DNA of 34,347 bases from Prochlorococcus sp. AG-670-O17 (GCA_003211315.1 QCTC01000012.1:1-34347); one strand, 5' to 3'; positions 8,649 to 17,918 are shown, counted from the stretch's first letter. The notes: generated by a model not told the origin, from the letters alone. Numbers and translations: made by a program.

Positions 8649-9650
8649 ATGTCATCGGAAACATTAGTTGAGAATAAATTAGCTACTATTTCATCTTTAA
8701 AATCTAGCAACGATGTAGATTTAGTTAGGTCTTATTTGAGAGATATAGGTCGGGTTCCTTTACTATCACACGAGCAAGAAATAACTTTAGGTAGGCAAGT
8801 TCAAGAATATATGCAAGTTGAGAGAGCTGAAAATGAAATAATAGAATTGACAGATAATAAACCTTCAGCTGAAGAACTAGCCGAAAAGTTAAGTTTATCT
8901 ACTTCACAAATCAAAAAAAGATTCAGAGCTGGGCAGCGAGCGAAAGAAAGAATGGTTGCTGCAAATTTAAGACTAGTTGTTAGTGTCGCCAAAAAATATA
9001 CAAAAAGAAATATGGAACTACTTGATTTAATTCAAGAAGGAACAATAGGCTTAGTAAGAGGTGTAGAAAAATTCGATCCTGCTAGAGGTTATAAGTTTTC
9101 AACATATGCATACTGGTGGATTAGGCAGGGCATTACTAGAGCAATTGCTGAAAAAAGTAGAGCTATTAGATTGCCAATCCACATAACAGAAATGCTTAAT
9201 AAGTTAAAAAAAGGTCAAAGAGAGTTGAGTCAAGAAATGTCAAGAACACCTACAATAAGTGAACTTGCCAAATTCGTTGAGTTACCCGAAGATGACGTGA
9301 AAGATTTAATGTGCAAAGCTGGTCAGCCAGTCAGTTTAGAAACAAAAGTAGGTGATGGCGAAGATACAGTTTTATTAGATTTGTTAGCTGGAGGAGAAGA
9401 TTTACCAGATGAGCAAATCGAAATGGATTGTATGAGGGGTGATTTACATTCACTCCTTCATCAGTTACCTGATTTGCAATGTAGAGTTTTAAGGATGAGA
9501 TATGGAATGGATGGAGATGAACCAATGTCCCTTACAGGTATTGGACGTGTTTTGGGTATTAGTAGAGATAGGGTAAGAAATTTGGAAAGAGATGGTCTAC
9601 GAGGTTTAAGAAGACTAAGCGAAAGCGTAGAAGCCTACTTCGTCTCTTGA
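8649..9650 (+). CDS. RNA polymerase sigma factor, sigma-70 group 2
   Basis: Group 2 sigma factors resemble the primary factor but are dispensable; cyanobacteria use them in light, stress and nutrient responses. The protein has region 1.2 (DLVRSYLRDIGRVPLLSHEQEI), regions 2.1-2.4 (ANLRLVVSVAKKY, DLIQEGTIGLVRGVEKFD, GYKFSTYAYWWIRQGITRAI), region 3 (RLPIHITEMLNKL) and region 4.2 (LTGIGRVLGISRDRVRNLE). There is no long N-terminal region 1.1, which excludes the primary SigA. The frame is open from a TTG at 8583, but ATG 8649 gives the normal 333-residue length and drops a hydrophobic, unconserved leader. Its last 16 bp overlap the 3' end of the convergent hydrolase gene. Which paralogue (SigB/C/D-like) it is cannot be told by eye. 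Confidence 0.93.
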   Translation: MSSETLVENKLATISSLKSSNDVDLVRSYLRDIGRVPLLSHEQEITLGRQVQEYMQVERAENEIIELTDNKPSAEELAEKLSLSTSQIKKRFRAGQRAKERMVAANLRLVVSVAKKYTKRNMELLDLIQEGTIGLVRGVEKFDPARGYKFSTYAYWWIRQGITRAIAEKSRAIRLPIHITEMLNKLKKGQRELSQEMSRTPTISELAKFVELPEDDVKDLMCKAGQPVSLETKVGDGEDTVLLDLLAGGEDLPDEQIEMDCMRGDLHSLLHQLPDLQCRVLRMRYGMDGDEPMSLTGIGRVLGISRDRVRNLERDGLRGLRRLSESVEAYFVS

Positions 9651-10546
9651 ATAAATTCATAGATTAATTTATTAGTTTTCTCAGGATTTTCATCATGTGG
9701 GCAATGCCCAACATTCTTTATCACATCAAGCCTTTTTATATTATTAAAATTATTTTTCCATAATTTTGCTTCATCAAGTGACTCCCAAGGATCTTTTTCT
9801 CCCCAAATTAACTGAATTGGACAATTAATTTTATCAAAAAGATCTGTTGCAAGATAGTCATCAAAAAGATTAATGAATCCACGAAATGCCTCTTTCGAGT
9901 TTTTTCTTTGAGACGGACTATATAAAATTTCTATTAATTCTTCATCAATATTTTTTCCTGAGGGATATGCTTTTTTAAGGATTTGTTTTATAACTGCTGG
10001 ATTGGCAGCCCTTTCAAAGAGAGTGTTACTAATAATTCTCTTACTCACTAATGTTTTTATTACTGGACGTAAAAAGTTCATTAAGATATCACTTTTTTTT
10101 AGCCTTTTATCATCCATTGTTCTTTGGGCACAGTCAATTAAAACAAGACCATGACATTTTTCTTTGAGAATTTCAGCAGCTTTTAATGAGACTACCCCAC
10201 CTATTGAATTGCCTACTAGAAAAACAGGAGATTTAATTATCTCATTGCAAAATGAAGCTATTTGATCCCCCCATAAGTCAAAGGAATATTTAACATAATT
10301 TTCTTTGTAAGTTTCATAATCTAATAGAGCCCTAGGTTGGCTGCTTTCTCCAAAACCTAGTAAGTCAATTGAATAGCAATTATAAATATTTCCCAGATAA
10401 TCTTGATTATGTCTCCAATGTCTCTTTGATGCTCCAAAACCATGAATTAATAAAATATTTAAATCATTATTGTATGACTGTTTTGATGAGGACCATGATA
10501 TATCCCAATCTTTCCATTTCCAATTTTCGGATTTTTTAAAAGACAT
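9635..10546 (-). CDS. Alpha/beta-hydrolase fold protein
   Basis: This 303-residue protein has the full alpha/beta hydrolase layout. The oxyanion-hole segment is HGFGASKRHW (residues 35-44). The nucleophile elbow GNSIGG contains Ser114. The acid is Asp252 in GEKDPW, and the base is His281 in NVGHCPHDENP. The pattern is that of the family holding haloalkane dehalogenase-like hydrolases and chlorophyll-related esterases of plants and cyanobacteria. Substrate is not evident. A pheophytinase-like or lipid esterase role is possible but not shown. ATG start. Its 3' end overlaps the sigma-factor gene by 16 bp, and its 5' end faces the PfkB kinase gene across 89 bp of AT-rich DNA. Confidence 0.9.
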   Translation of the reverse strand: MSFKKSENWKWKDWDISWSSSKQSYNNDLNILLIHGFGASKRHWRHNQDYLGNIYNCYSIDLLGFGESSQPRALLDYETYKENYVKYSFDLWGDQIASFCNEIIKSPVFLVGNSIGGVVSLKAAEILKEKCHGLVLIDCAQRTMDDKRLKKSDILMNFLRPVIKTLVSKRIISNTLFERAANPAVIKQILKKAYPSGKNIDEELIEILYSPSQRKNSKEAFRGFINLFDDYLATDLFDKINCPIQLIWGEKDPWESLDEAKLWKNNFNNIKRLDVIKNVGHCPHDENPEKTNKLIYEFIQETK

Positions 10547-10635
10547 CTAGAAGAAAAATATTAATTAAACTTTAATTCAAAAAAAAAATATTCGTTTTTG
10601 ATTAATTATTCTTAATTTAGATCTATTATTAGTAC

Positions 10636-11634
10636 ATGAAAAAAACAAAGGTTGTTTGTATTGGAGAGGCTTTAATAGATAGAATTAAGAATAAATCGAA
10701 CCAAGAATTTACAGATTTTTTTGGAGGAGCACCTGCAAATGTGGCTTGCGCATTAAAAAAACTACAAATAGATTCAGCATTTATTGGATGTCTAGGAAAT
10801 GATCAATTTGGTAAGAAATTTATTGAACAATTTAAAGAACTGGAGGTAAATATAAATTTTTTGCAATTGGCTAATAACCTTCCTACCCGTATAGTTAAAG
10901 TAAACAGAGATAACGCTGGAGACCGATATTTTTCAGGCTTTGATACATGTTCTAATACAGTTTTTGCGGATGAGGCTCTTGATAGGAATATAATCAAAAA
11001 AGACATAAAAAGTCTGGAAAAATTTTTCTTAAAAACAAAATATTTTGTATGTGGAACGAACATATTATCGTCTTCAATATCAGCAGAGTCTATTCACTTC
11101 CTATTAAATATGGCTAATAAATTTGATGTAAAGATAATAATTGATTTGAACTGGAGAGAGGTTTTTTGGGATTTTGCAACTTCTTCTTCAGAAACAAGTA
11201 AAAAGGAGAGAGTTGATTTAATTAGGAACTTTTTGAACTATGCTCATATTTTAAAGTTGGCGAAAGAGGAAGCAATTTTATTTTTTGATAATGAAAATCC
11301 TTTTGGAATATCTGAAAAAATGTTTAATCGACCTGATGTAATAATTACGGATGGGGCAAATCCTATTGTATGGTTTATAAATGGTGTGCACGGAATCACT
11401 AAAGTAGTTAATTCGACCAAAATTATTGACACAACTGGTGGGGGTGATGCTTTTTTAGCTGGATTAATTTCACAATTAATTGAGTTTAATTATCCTTCAA
11501 ATGAATCACAAATACAAAATTGTGTTAGGTTTGCTAGTGTTTGCGGGTTATTAACTTGTCTTGGTGAAGGGGCGATTGAACCACAACCAAATTATTCAAA
11601 GGTTAATGAATTTTTTGGTTCCCAAATTTTATAA
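10636..11634 (+). CDS. PfkB-family carbohydrate kinase (fructokinase-like)
   Basis: PfkB-family kinases phosphorylate sugars or nucleosides with ATP. This 332-residue protein has the N-terminal GEALID, the substrate-binding GGAPANVACAL signature (about residues 30-40), a YFSGFD strand, and the C-terminal active-site DTTGGGDAFLAG with the catalytic Asp. The GGAPANVA form is common in fructokinases, so fructokinase is the best guess, but ribokinase-like or other sugar kinases cannot be excluded. It starts at an ATG with TATTAT only 7 bp upstream, which would suit a leaderless or nearly leaderless message if it is the -10 box. The last 43 bp overlap tsaE on the other strand. Confidence 0.9.
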   Translation: MKKTKVVCIGEALIDRIKNKSNQEFTDFFGGAPANVACALKKLQIDSAFIGCLGNDQFGKKFIEQFKELEVNINFLQLANNLPTRIVKVNRDNAGDRYFSGFDTCSNTVFADEALDRNIIKKDIKSLEKFFLKTKYFVCGTNILSSSISAESIHFLLNMANKFDVKIIIDLNWREVFWDFATSSSETSKKERVDLIRNFLNYAHILKLAKEEAILFFDNENPFGISEKMFNRPDVIITDGANPIVWFINGVHGITKVVNSTKIIDTTGGGDAFLAGLISQLIEFNYPSNESQIQNCVRFASVCGLLTCLGEGAIEPQPNYSKVNEFFGSQIL

Positions 11635-12029
11635 TTTCTTCCAAGATTTGTAGCGTAACTTATCTCTATTTTCCAGAAATTATTCAAAACTGGTTTTATT
11701 AATTCTGGCCATTCAATAACCATTACAGCTTTATTTTGTATAGCCTCCTCTTCTTCAGATATGAAAAATTCTGTTGCCATTGAACTATTTTCTATTCTGT
11801 ATAAATCCATGTGAATTAATGGAATTGTTCCTGAGTTATAATGATGAGATAAAGCAAATGTTGGGCTTGTAATATCTTCTTTAATACAAAGCCCATCTGC
11901 AATTCCTTGAACAAATGAAGTTTTCCCTGCTCCAATGGGACCTTGTAGTAAAATAATTGATCTTGGATTTAACCCCTTAGCGAATTTCCTTCCTAATTGG
12001 ATTGTTTCTTTTAAATTTCCAACAAACAC
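11592..12029 (-). CDS. tsaE: tRNA threonylcarbamoyladenosine biosynthesis ATPase TsaE
   Basis: TsaE works with TsaB and TsaD to place threonylcarbamoyl on A37 of tRNAs that read ANN codons. The 145-residue protein has Walker A GPIGAGKT (residues 30-37), the ITSPTFALSHHY switch segment, and the IHMDLYRIE Walker B-like strand of the family. VMVIEWPE follows. It begins with GTG at 12027-12029; no in-frame ATG lies upstream before the divergent ahcY region. Only 52 bp separate the two start codons, so both promoters must fit in that gap or overlap. The C-terminal 14 codons are antisense to the end of the PfkB kinase gene. Confidence 0.94.
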   Translation of the reverse strand: MFVGNLKETIQLGRKFAKGLNPRSIILLQGPIGAGKTSFVQGIADGLCIKEDITSPTFALSHHYNSGTIPLIHMDLYRIENSSMATEFFISEEEEAIQNKAVMVIEWPELIKPVLNNFWKIEISYATNLGRNYKIWEPKNSLTFE

Positions 12030-12081
12030 AAAACTATAGAAAAATCATTTATAGTTTAGATTATAAGAATACTCTTAAGAA

Positions 12082-13500
12082 ATGGTTATTGCTAACTCGC
12101 TTAAAACATCTATACCAAACTACGTTATTACAGATATTTCTTTATCTGATTTTGGGCGTAAAGAAATTAAAATTGCTGAAACTGAAATGCCTGGATTAAT
12201 GGCACTAAGAAGGAAGTATCATTCTGAAAAGCCACTAAAGGGTGCAAAAATAGCAGGAAGTTTGCATATGACTATTCAAACTGCTGTTTTAATTGAAACT
12301 CTTGTTGATCTTGGTGCACAAGTTAAATGGGCCTCTTGCAATATTTTTTCAACCCAAGATCACGCAGCAGCAGCGATTGCAAAACAAGGAATTTCTGTCT
12401 ATGCAAAAAAAGGAGAGAGTTTGGATGAATATTGGCAATATACTCACTACATTTTAGATTGGGGTACAAATTCTCCTAATATGATTCTTGATGATGGTGG
12501 AGATGCAACAGGTTTATTGATACTTGGTAGCAAAGCAGAAAAAGATTTATCAGTTTTAAATGATCCTGGTAACGAAGAGGAAAAAGCTTTATATAAATCC
12601 ATTAAGGCTAAATTGCAAGATGATAGTACTTTCTATTCTCGTATCAAGGCAAATATTATTGGTGTTACTGAAGAAACTACAACTGGCGTTGCCAGACTAT
12701 ATCAATTGCAAAAACAAGATGCTCTACCATTTCCTGCAATCAACGTAAATGACTCAGTTACAAAGAGTAAATTTGATAATTTATATGGCTGCAGAGAATC
12801 TCTAGTCGATAGTATTAAGCGTGCGACTGATGTAATGATTGCAGGAAAAGTTGCGTTAGTAATAGGCTTTGGTGATGTTGGTAAAGGATCTGCTCAATCA
12901 TTAAGAGGACTTGGAGCAATAGTCAAAGTTGCAGAAGTCGACCCAATATGCGCTCTTCAAGCAGCTATGGAGGGATTTAGCGTTGTCACTTTAGATGATG
13001 TTGTAGAAGATATAGATATATTTGTTACTGCTACTGGTAATTATCAAGTCATAACTAACAATAATCTAGTCAAAATGAAGGATGAGGCGATAGTTTGCAA
13101 TATTGGACATTTTGATAATGAAATTGATGTTGCATCCTTAAAAGACTATCCATGGGAGAATATTAAGCCTCAAGTAGATCATATTACTTTGCCAAGCGGG
13201 AATAAAATTATTCTTTTAGCAGAGGGAAGACTTGTAAATTTAGGTTGTGCAACAGGTCATCCAAGTTTCGTTATGAGTAATTCTTTTACTAATCAAGTAT
13301 TGGCCCAAATCGAACTTTTCAATAAGTCAGACGAATACTCTAAAGAAGTCTATGTTTTACCAAAACATTTAGATGAAATGGTAGCTAGATTGCATTTAGA
13401 TAAAATTGGGGCAAAGTTAACAAAACTAACTAAGGATCAAGCTGATTATATTAATGTTTCTGTTGAAGGTCCTTATAAACCAGAACAATATAGATATTAA
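12082..13500 (+). CDS. ahcY: S-adenosylhomocysteine hydrolase
   Basis: AhcY splits S-adenosylhomocysteine into adenosine and homocysteine, clearing the product that inhibits methyltransferases. The 472-residue protein has the substrate domain ([45 protein letters not shown]) and the NAD-binding Rossmann motif GFGDVGKG at about residues 262-269. It has the C-terminal tail with Lys and Tyr ([10 protein letters not shown]) that reaches into the partner subunit's NAD site. It is longer than mammalian enzymes by the ~40-residue insert usual in bacteria. ATG start at 12082 puts [12 protein letters not shown] at the expected place. It is followed 2 bp later by the DedA gene, probably one operon. Confidence 0.98.
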   Translation: MVIANSLKTSIPNYVITDISLSDFGRKEIKIAETEMPGLMALRRKYHSEKPLKGAKIAGSLHMTIQTAVLIETLVDLGAQVKWASCNIFSTQDHAAAAIAKQGISVYAKKGESLDEYWQYTHYILDWGTNSPNMILDDGGDATGLLILGSKAEKDLSVLNDPGNEEEKALYKSIKAKLQDDSTFYSRIKANIIGVTEETTTGVARLYQLQKQDALPFPAINVNDSVTKSKFDNLYGCRESLVDSIKRATDVMIAGKVALVIGFGDVGKGSAQSLRGLGAIVKVAEVDPICALQAAMEGFSVVTLDDVVEDIDIFVTATGNYQVITNNNLVKMKDEAIVCNIGHFDNEIDVASLKDYPWENIKPQVDHITLPSGNKIILLAEGRLVNLGCATGHPSFVMSNSFTNQVLAQIELFNKSDEYSKEVYVLPKHLDEMVARLHLDKIGAKLTKLTKDQADYINVSVEGPYKPEQYRY

Positions 13501-13502
13501 AT

Positions 13503-14162
13503 TTGAGTTTAATTTTTATTAATTTACTTACTTCTATTCCCGAATATATCAGTAAGGCTGTTGAAACAAATTCAACAATTGCTTATCTTACGATTTGCTT
13601 TGCGATGTTTTTAGAGAATGTCATCCCACCAATTCCATCAGAGTTAATAATGCCTTTAGGTGGTTTTTTTGTTTACCAACAAAAATTAAATTTTTATTTA
13701 TTGGTTTTTTGGGGTTTATTCGGAACGGTAGCAGGCTCTATGCCTTGGTATTATTTGGGTAAATTAATAAATGAAAAGAGACTTTCAAACTTTTTTGATA
13801 AAAGGGGCAAATATATAGGAATAACTTCTAATGATCTTATTAAAAGCAAGAGATGGTTTGATAAATATGGGGTTTCATTAATTTTTTGGGGCAGATTAGT
13901 GCCTGGTATAAGAACATTAATTTCAGTCCCTGCTGGAATGGAACTTATGCCACTTAGTAAATTTTTAATTTGGACTAGTTTAGGAAGTCTAATATGGGTT
14001 ACATTATTAACATATGCAGGATTTATATTTGGCGAAAATTATCAAATTATTGAAACTTATCTAGATCAAATTAAATATTTTGTTAAACCTATAATTATTC
14101 TGATATTACTTTATTATTTAATAAAGTTTTTTATGGGACTTTATAAAAAAAATAGACTTTAA
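13503..14162 (+). CDS. DedA-family membrane protein
   Basis: DedA proteins are polytopic membrane proteins, some of which flip undecaprenyl phosphate or phospholipids across the membrane. This 219-residue protein has the family signatures ENVIPPIPSELIMPLGGF, the GTVAGSMPWYYLG loop and the GRLVPGIRTLISVPAG motif with the essential Arg residues. Hydrophobic re-entrant and membrane helices follow. It starts with TTG just 2 bp after the ahcY stop, so translation is probably coupled. A cell-envelope lipid transport role is inferred from the family, and the particular lipid is unknown. Its stop overlaps the ssb stop by 4 bp on the opposite strand. Confidence 0.92.
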   Translation: MSLIFINLLTSIPEYISKAVETNSTIAYLTICFAMFLENVIPPIPSELIMPLGGFFVYQQKLNFYLLVFWGLFGTVAGSMPWYYLGKLINEKRLSNFFDKRGKYIGITSNDLIKSKRWFDKYGVSLIFWGRLVPGIRTLISVPAGMELMPLSKFLIWTSLGSLIWVTLLTYAGFIFGENYQIIETYLDQIKYFVKPIIILILLYYLIKFFMGLYKKNRL

Positions 14163-14530
14163 AAAGGAATATCTCCAGAATTATTATTATTTGAAAAATT
14201 GCCATTATCTGTTTCTTTCTTAGAACTTAATAAATTTAATCTATCAACTCTAATAACTGGTTTAAATCTATCTTCACCTGTATTCTTATCTTTCCAACTA
14301 TCAATTTTAAAGCTTCCTGTAATACCAACTAAAGAACCTTTTCTGACATAGTCAGCAGCTATTTGTGCTTGTTTTCCCCATATTTCTAAATTAAACCAGT
14401 CAGGTTCATCGCCTCTACTTATTCTATTGACTGCAAGAGTGAAGTTGGCCACTGTACTTCCAGATTCGAAATATCTCACATCCGGTTCTCTTCCAGCTCT
14501 ACCAACCAAATTAATAGTGTTAATTTCCAT
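14159..14530 (-). CDS. ssb: Single-stranded DNA-binding protein
   Basis: SSB coats single-stranded DNA in replication and repair and recruits partners through its C-terminal tip. The 123-residue protein has one OB fold (MEINTINLVGRAGREPDVRY, FTLAVNRISRGDEPDWFNLEIWGKQA cut here into two known motifs). The acidic tip ends DIPF, which is required for partner binding. The linker is very short (about 15 residues, Asn-rich), making this much smaller than E. coli SSB at 178 residues but in the cyanobacterial range. ATG start. Divergent from mreB across 134 bp. I see no LexA box in that gap. Confidence 0.96.
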   Translation of the reverse strand: MEINTINLVGRAGREPDVRYFESGSTVANFTLAVNRISRGDEPDWFNLEIWGKQAQIAADYVRKGSLVGITGSFKIDSWKDKNTGEDRFKPVIRVDRLNLLSSKKETDNGNFSNNNNSGDIPF

Positions 14531-14664
14531 AAGTTAGTTTTTTTTCATATTACTCATTTTTTTTCTTTGTGCTTAAAGTTTTGCAAGCTATTCATAACTA
14601 AACAAAAGATTTTTGAGAGGTATTGAGAAAATAGTTATATTATTTATTTAATAGAGTTCTTATT

Positions 14665-15717
14665 GTGATTTTTAACAGATTTAAATTTTCTAGGGATATT
14701 GGTATCGATTTGGGTACTGCTAATACTCTTATTCATGTATCAGGTAAAGGGGTAGTTCTACAAGAACCTTCAGTAGTGGCAATGGATCTTGAAGAGGGAG
14801 TTCCTTTGGCAGTAGGTGAAGAAGCAAAATTAATGCTCGGAAGAACCCCCGGAAATATAAGAGCTGTGAGACCTTTAAGAGATGGAGTTATTGCCGACTT
14901 TGATGCGGCAGAACAAATGATAAAAACTTTTATTCAAAAATGTAATGAAGGGAGGGGGATTTTAGCTCCAAGAATAGTCATTGGTATTCCGAGTGGGGTT
15001 ACTAGTGTTGAACGAAGAGCAGTTAGAGAAGCTGGATTGGCTGGAGCTAGAGAGGTACATTTGATTGATGAACCTGTAGCTGCTGCTATAGGAGCTTCAT
15101 TGCCTGTAACTGAACCAATTGGAACTATGATCGTTGATATTGGGGGGGGAACTACTGAAGTAGCAGTTTTAAGTCTGGGTGGAACGGTCTTAAGTGAATC
15201 TGTAAGAATAGCAGGAGATGAACTTAATGAATCGATAGCAATTTATCTTAAAAAAGTACACAATCTAGTTGTTGGTGAGAGAACTGCAGAAGATATTAAA
15301 ATAAAAATTGGATCGGCATTTCCAGATGATGAATTTGATACTACTTCTATAGAAGTTAGAGGCTTACACCTTTTATCTGGCTTACCAAGATCTATCACCT
15401 TAACCTCTGGAGAAATTAGAGAGGCTATGGCAGATCCTCTTAACAAAATTGTTGAGGCTGTAAAAAGAACCTTGGAGCGAACTCCTCCTGAATTGGCGGC
15501 AGATATAGTTGATAGAGGCATTATGCTCGCTGGAGGTGGAGCACTTGTAAGAGGAATTAGTGATTTACTTAGTCATGAAACAGGAATTTTTACGCACATT
15601 GCAGAGAATCCATTGTTATGTGTAGTCAATGGTTGTGGAGTAGTATTGGATGATTTCAAAAAACTCAAGAGAGTTGTTGATACGCCTGATTTTATAAGGA
15701 ATGCTATTAGAGATTAA
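14665..15717 (+). CDS. mreB: Rod-shape-determining actin homologue MreB
   Basis: MreB forms membrane-bound filaments that guide lateral peptidoglycan synthesis. The 350-residue protein carries the actin-fold phosphate 1 loop [11 protein letters not shown] (residues 10-20) and the phosphate 2 loop [15 protein letters not shown]. It has the adenosine loop [13 protein letters not shown] and the [17 protein letters not shown] segment. An N-terminal amphipathic stretch (MIFNRFKF) could anchor it to the membrane. It starts with GTG at 14665. It heads mreB-mreC-mreD, with gaps of 4 bp and 0 bp, a tight operon. Promoter is probably in the 134-bp gap to ssb. Confidence 0.97.
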   Translation: MIFNRFKFSRDIGIDLGTANTLIHVSGKGVVLQEPSVVAMDLEEGVPLAVGEEAKLMLGRTPGNIRAVRPLRDGVIADFDAAEQMIKTFIQKCNEGRGILAPRIVIGIPSGVTSVERRAVREAGLAGAREVHLIDEPVAAAIGASLPVTEPIGTMIVDIGGGTTEVAVLSLGGTVLSESVRIAGDELNESIAIYLKKVHNLVVGERTAEDIKIKIGSAFPDDEFDTTSIEVRGLHLLSGLPRSITLTSGEIREAMADPLNKIVEAVKRTLERTPPELAADIVDRGIMLAGGGALVRGISDLLSHETGIFTHIAENPLLCVVNGCGVVLDDFKKLKRVVDTPDFIRNAIRD

Positions 15718-15721
15718 TTGA

Positions 15722-16471
15722 ATGTTAGATATTCGACGAATATCAACTAATCGTTGGTGGAATAAAAAAAATAATTGGGGTTTATTTATATTTTTATTGT
15801 TCTTGTTTTTTGTGAGAATATCAAAAGGATCTTTGTATAAAGATTTTTATTATTTAATTTCAAAACCTTTCTGGCCAGGACAATTTCAAAGGGAAGTTTT
15901 AACTAAAAGTGTTGAACAAGAGTTCTTGATCAGGTTAAAACAGCTTGAGAAAGATAATAAAAGATTACGTGAAATTTTATCTTTACAAAGATCGTCTGAT
16001 TCTGAAAGTATTTCAGCGAATGTAATTTCAAGAAAAAACGGAAGTTTTTGGAGGCAAATTATTTTAAATAAAGGAGCAAAAGACGGAGTAGAAATTGGCA
16101 ATTTTGTTGTTGGTCCAGGAGGTTTATTAGGAAGAGTAGATAATACTTCTTTATTTACTTCGACAGTGAAATTATTAACTTCTCCTGAAAGTAAAGTAGG
16201 GGTTTGGGTTGAAAGGATTCAGATGCATGGATTATTAGTAGGTTCAGGAAATGATTATCCAAAAGTGATTTTTTATAATAAGGATATTGATATTAAAGTG
16301 GGTGATTTTGTTTTGTCTTCCCCTGCAAGCACTTTATTACCTCCCAATATTCCAATAGGAATTATTCAATCTGTTGATGAAGGATTCAAAGCAAAAAAAA
16401 CAGCGAATATTTTGCTTTCAGGAAAACCTCAAGCAATTGATTGGGTACAAATCTTAAAAGTTGAAATTTAA
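15722..16471 (+). CDS. mreC: Rod-shape-determining protein MreC
   Basis: MreC is a periplasmic scaffold anchored by one helix that links MreB filaments to the penicillin-binding proteins. The 249-residue protein has a cytoplasmic basic N terminus, one membrane helix at about residues 20-35 (WGLFIFLLFLFFVRI) and a coiled-coil stretch at about 60-90 (FLIRLKQLEKDNKRLREILSL). The beta-rich MreC domain follows (VISRKNGSFWRQIILNKGAKDG split at known strands, then GNFVVGPGGLLGRV). It is at the short end for the family, lacking a long C-terminal tail. It begins 4 bp after mreB and its stop directly abuts the mreD ATG. Confidence 0.94.
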   Translation: MLDIRRISTNRWWNKKNNWGLFIFLLFLFFVRISKGSLYKDFYYLISKPFWPGQFQREVLTKSVEQEFLIRLKQLEKDNKRLREILSLQRSSDSESISANVISRKNGSFWRQIILNKGAKDGVEIGNFVVGPGGLLGRVDNTSLFTSTVKLLTSPESKVGVWVERIQMHGLLVGSGNDYPKVIFYNKDIDIKVGDFVLSSPASTLLPPNIPIGIIQSVDEGFKAKKTANILLSGKPQAIDWVQILKVEI

Positions 16472-16993
16472 ATGGGAAATTACTTTAAAAGCAAAATTTC
16501 TTTAATTTCATTTTTATTTATACCAATAGTTTATTTTTGGGATCCTAATTGGTTGGAATTCTTAGGAGTTCAGCCTTATTGGCCTTTATTCTGGTTATTG
16601 CCTTGGTCGATGACTTATGGATCATTTAATGGGTCAATAATTGGTTTATTTTTAGGACTTATTTTAGATTCATTAAGTATTAATAGTAGTTTGACACAAA
16701 TTCCTGGTTTGGTTTTATGTGGTATATGGTTTGGAAAGTTTAGTATTTCAAATAATTTTGTAGGGCATTTTAGATTTGGTTTAATTTGTTCTATTGCAAG
16801 TTTTTTTTGTGGTTCACTATATTTTTTTCAAATCTTGATCAAATATTGGTCTGATTACACGATTTTTTTGTATTTACCTAGTATCAAAAATATTTTTGCT
16901 CAAGTTTTTATTACCGGTTTATTAGCTCCATTATTTTGTTCATTACTCTTTAGGCTTTTCCAAGCATCAAAAGGAAGGGATAAATTAATTTAG
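16472..16993 (+). CDS. mreD: Rod-shape-determining protein MreD (probable)
   Basis: This 173-residue protein is almost wholly hydrophobic, with about five membrane helices. It follows mreC with no gap (the stop of mreC ends at 16471 and the ATG begins at 16472). MreD proteins are short, poorly conserved integral membrane proteins found at exactly this place, so the name is based on position and membrane character more than on sequence. The stretch LFWLLPWSMTYGSFNGSIIG and GLFLGLILDSLS fit the loosely conserved MreD pattern with a Gly-rich helix and Asp. It works with MreC and RodA/PBP2 in the elongation complex. The next gene, rpaB, is 178 bp away with its own likely promoter. Confidence 0.8.
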   Translation: MGNYFKSKISLISFLFIPIVYFWDPNWLEFLGVQPYWPLFWLLPWSMTYGSFNGSIIGLFLGLILDSLSINSSLTQIPGLVLCGIWFGKFSISNNFVGHFRFGLICSIASFFCGSLYFFQILIKYWSDYTIFLYLPSIKNIFAQVFITGLLAPLFCSLLFRLFQASKGRDKLI

Positions 16994-17073
16994 CTTTATA
17001 GATAAATAAAAAATAATAATGGTGCTTTTCAATAATAAAATAATTTTGAAAATTTAAGGATTTTATCTTTTAG

Positions 17074-17111
17074 GGTACATAATGTTATATTTTTAATTGT
17101 TAGATTATATT
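17074..17111 (+). promoter_or_regulatory. Candidate HLR1 (RpaB-binding) site and promoter upstream of rpaB
   Basis: The 16 bases at 17074-17089 read GGTACATAATGTTATA. The HLR1 element bound by RpaB in other cyanobacteria is two KTTACA half-sites separated by WWNN. This site matches 10 of the 12 half-site positions and both W positions. A possible -10 hexamer TATATT lies at 17106-17111. At a 17-bp spacer the -35 position (17083-17088) would fall inside the second half-site. This suggests RpaB controls its own gene, but the region is very AT-rich and no test of chance was possible. Confidence 0.4.
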
Positions 17112-17171
17112 AACAAGATGTTCAATGCAAAATAAATTTGCTTTGAAATATCAGCAAAAAAATTTCCCCCG

Positions 17172-17918
17172 ATGTCAAAAGCAAGTATTTTAGTTGTTGA
17201 TGATGAACCAGCTGTTTTGAAAGTATTAGTTACTAGACTTCAATTAGCAGGATATCAGGTACACCAAGCTACTAATGGAGAAGAAGCCCTTGAGGTTTTT
17301 CACAAAGAATCTCCAGATTTAATAGTTCTTGATGTGATGCTCCCAAAAATGGATGGATTTGCAGTTTGTAGAAGAATTAGAGCCGAATCAGTTGTACCTA
17401 TAATATTTTTAACTGCCTTAGAGGCTATCTCTGAAAGGGTAGCCGGCCTAGATTTAGGAGCTGATGACTATTTATCCAAACCATTTAGTCCTAAAGAATT
17501 AGAGGCAAGAATAGCCACGATTCTAAGGCGTATGGGTCCTAGTATCACAGTTACGGAAACTAAGGAGGTTCCGTCTGGTAAAGGAGTAATGAAATTTGGA
17601 AATCTGGTAGTTGATACTAATAGAAGACAAGTTTCTAGGGCTGGAGAAAGAATTAGTTTAACTTACACTGAATTTAGTCTTCTTGAATTATTATTTGATG
17701 AACCAGGTAAGGTTGCTCCAAGAGCTGAAATACTAGAGCAGCTTTGGGGATATCCTCCAAGACGAGCAGCTGATTTGAGAGTTGTGGATGTTTATGTTGC
17801 TAGGCTTAGAGGTAAGTTAGAGCCAGATCCCCGAAATCCAGAGTTAATACTTACTGTCAGAGGAATAGGTTATGCTTCCCAAAGAGTTGGAGAAACAGCA
17901 ACATCTTTGGCAAGTTGA
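17172..17918 (+). CDS. rpaB: OmpR-family response regulator RpaB
   Basis: RpaB is the essential cyanobacterial response regulator that, with the kinase NblS/Hik33, represses high-light genes and activates photosystem I genes through HLR1 sites. The 248-residue protein has a receiver domain with acidic pocket Asp10/Asp11, phosphoacceptor Asp54 in LDVMLPKMDG, Thr81 and Lys103 in LSKPFSP. A winged-helix DNA-binding domain (about 135-240) follows, with RRAADLRVVDVYVARLRGKLE cut within its recognition region, and GIGYASQR. The receiver fits the RpaB subgroup (GLDLGADDY) better than RpaA (GFNAGADDY). It stands alone, 178 bp from mreD and 50 bp from lysS. Confidence 0.92.
   Translation: MSKASILVVDDEPAVLKVLVTRLQLAGYQVHQATNGEEALEVFHKESPDLIVLDVMLPKMDGFAVCRRIRAESVVPIIFLTALEAISERVAGLDLGADDYLSKPFSPKELEARIATILRRMGPSITVTETKEVPSGKGVMKFGNLVVDTNRRQVSRAGERISLTYTEFSLLELLFDEPGKVAPRAEILEQLWGYPPRRAADLRVVDVYVARLRGKLEPDPRNPELILTVRGIGYASQRVGETATSLAS

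Noticed and set aside
14531..14664. LexA box before ssb
   Set aside because: No sequence resembling the cyanobacterial LexA motif (RGTAC...GTWCB) in the gap.
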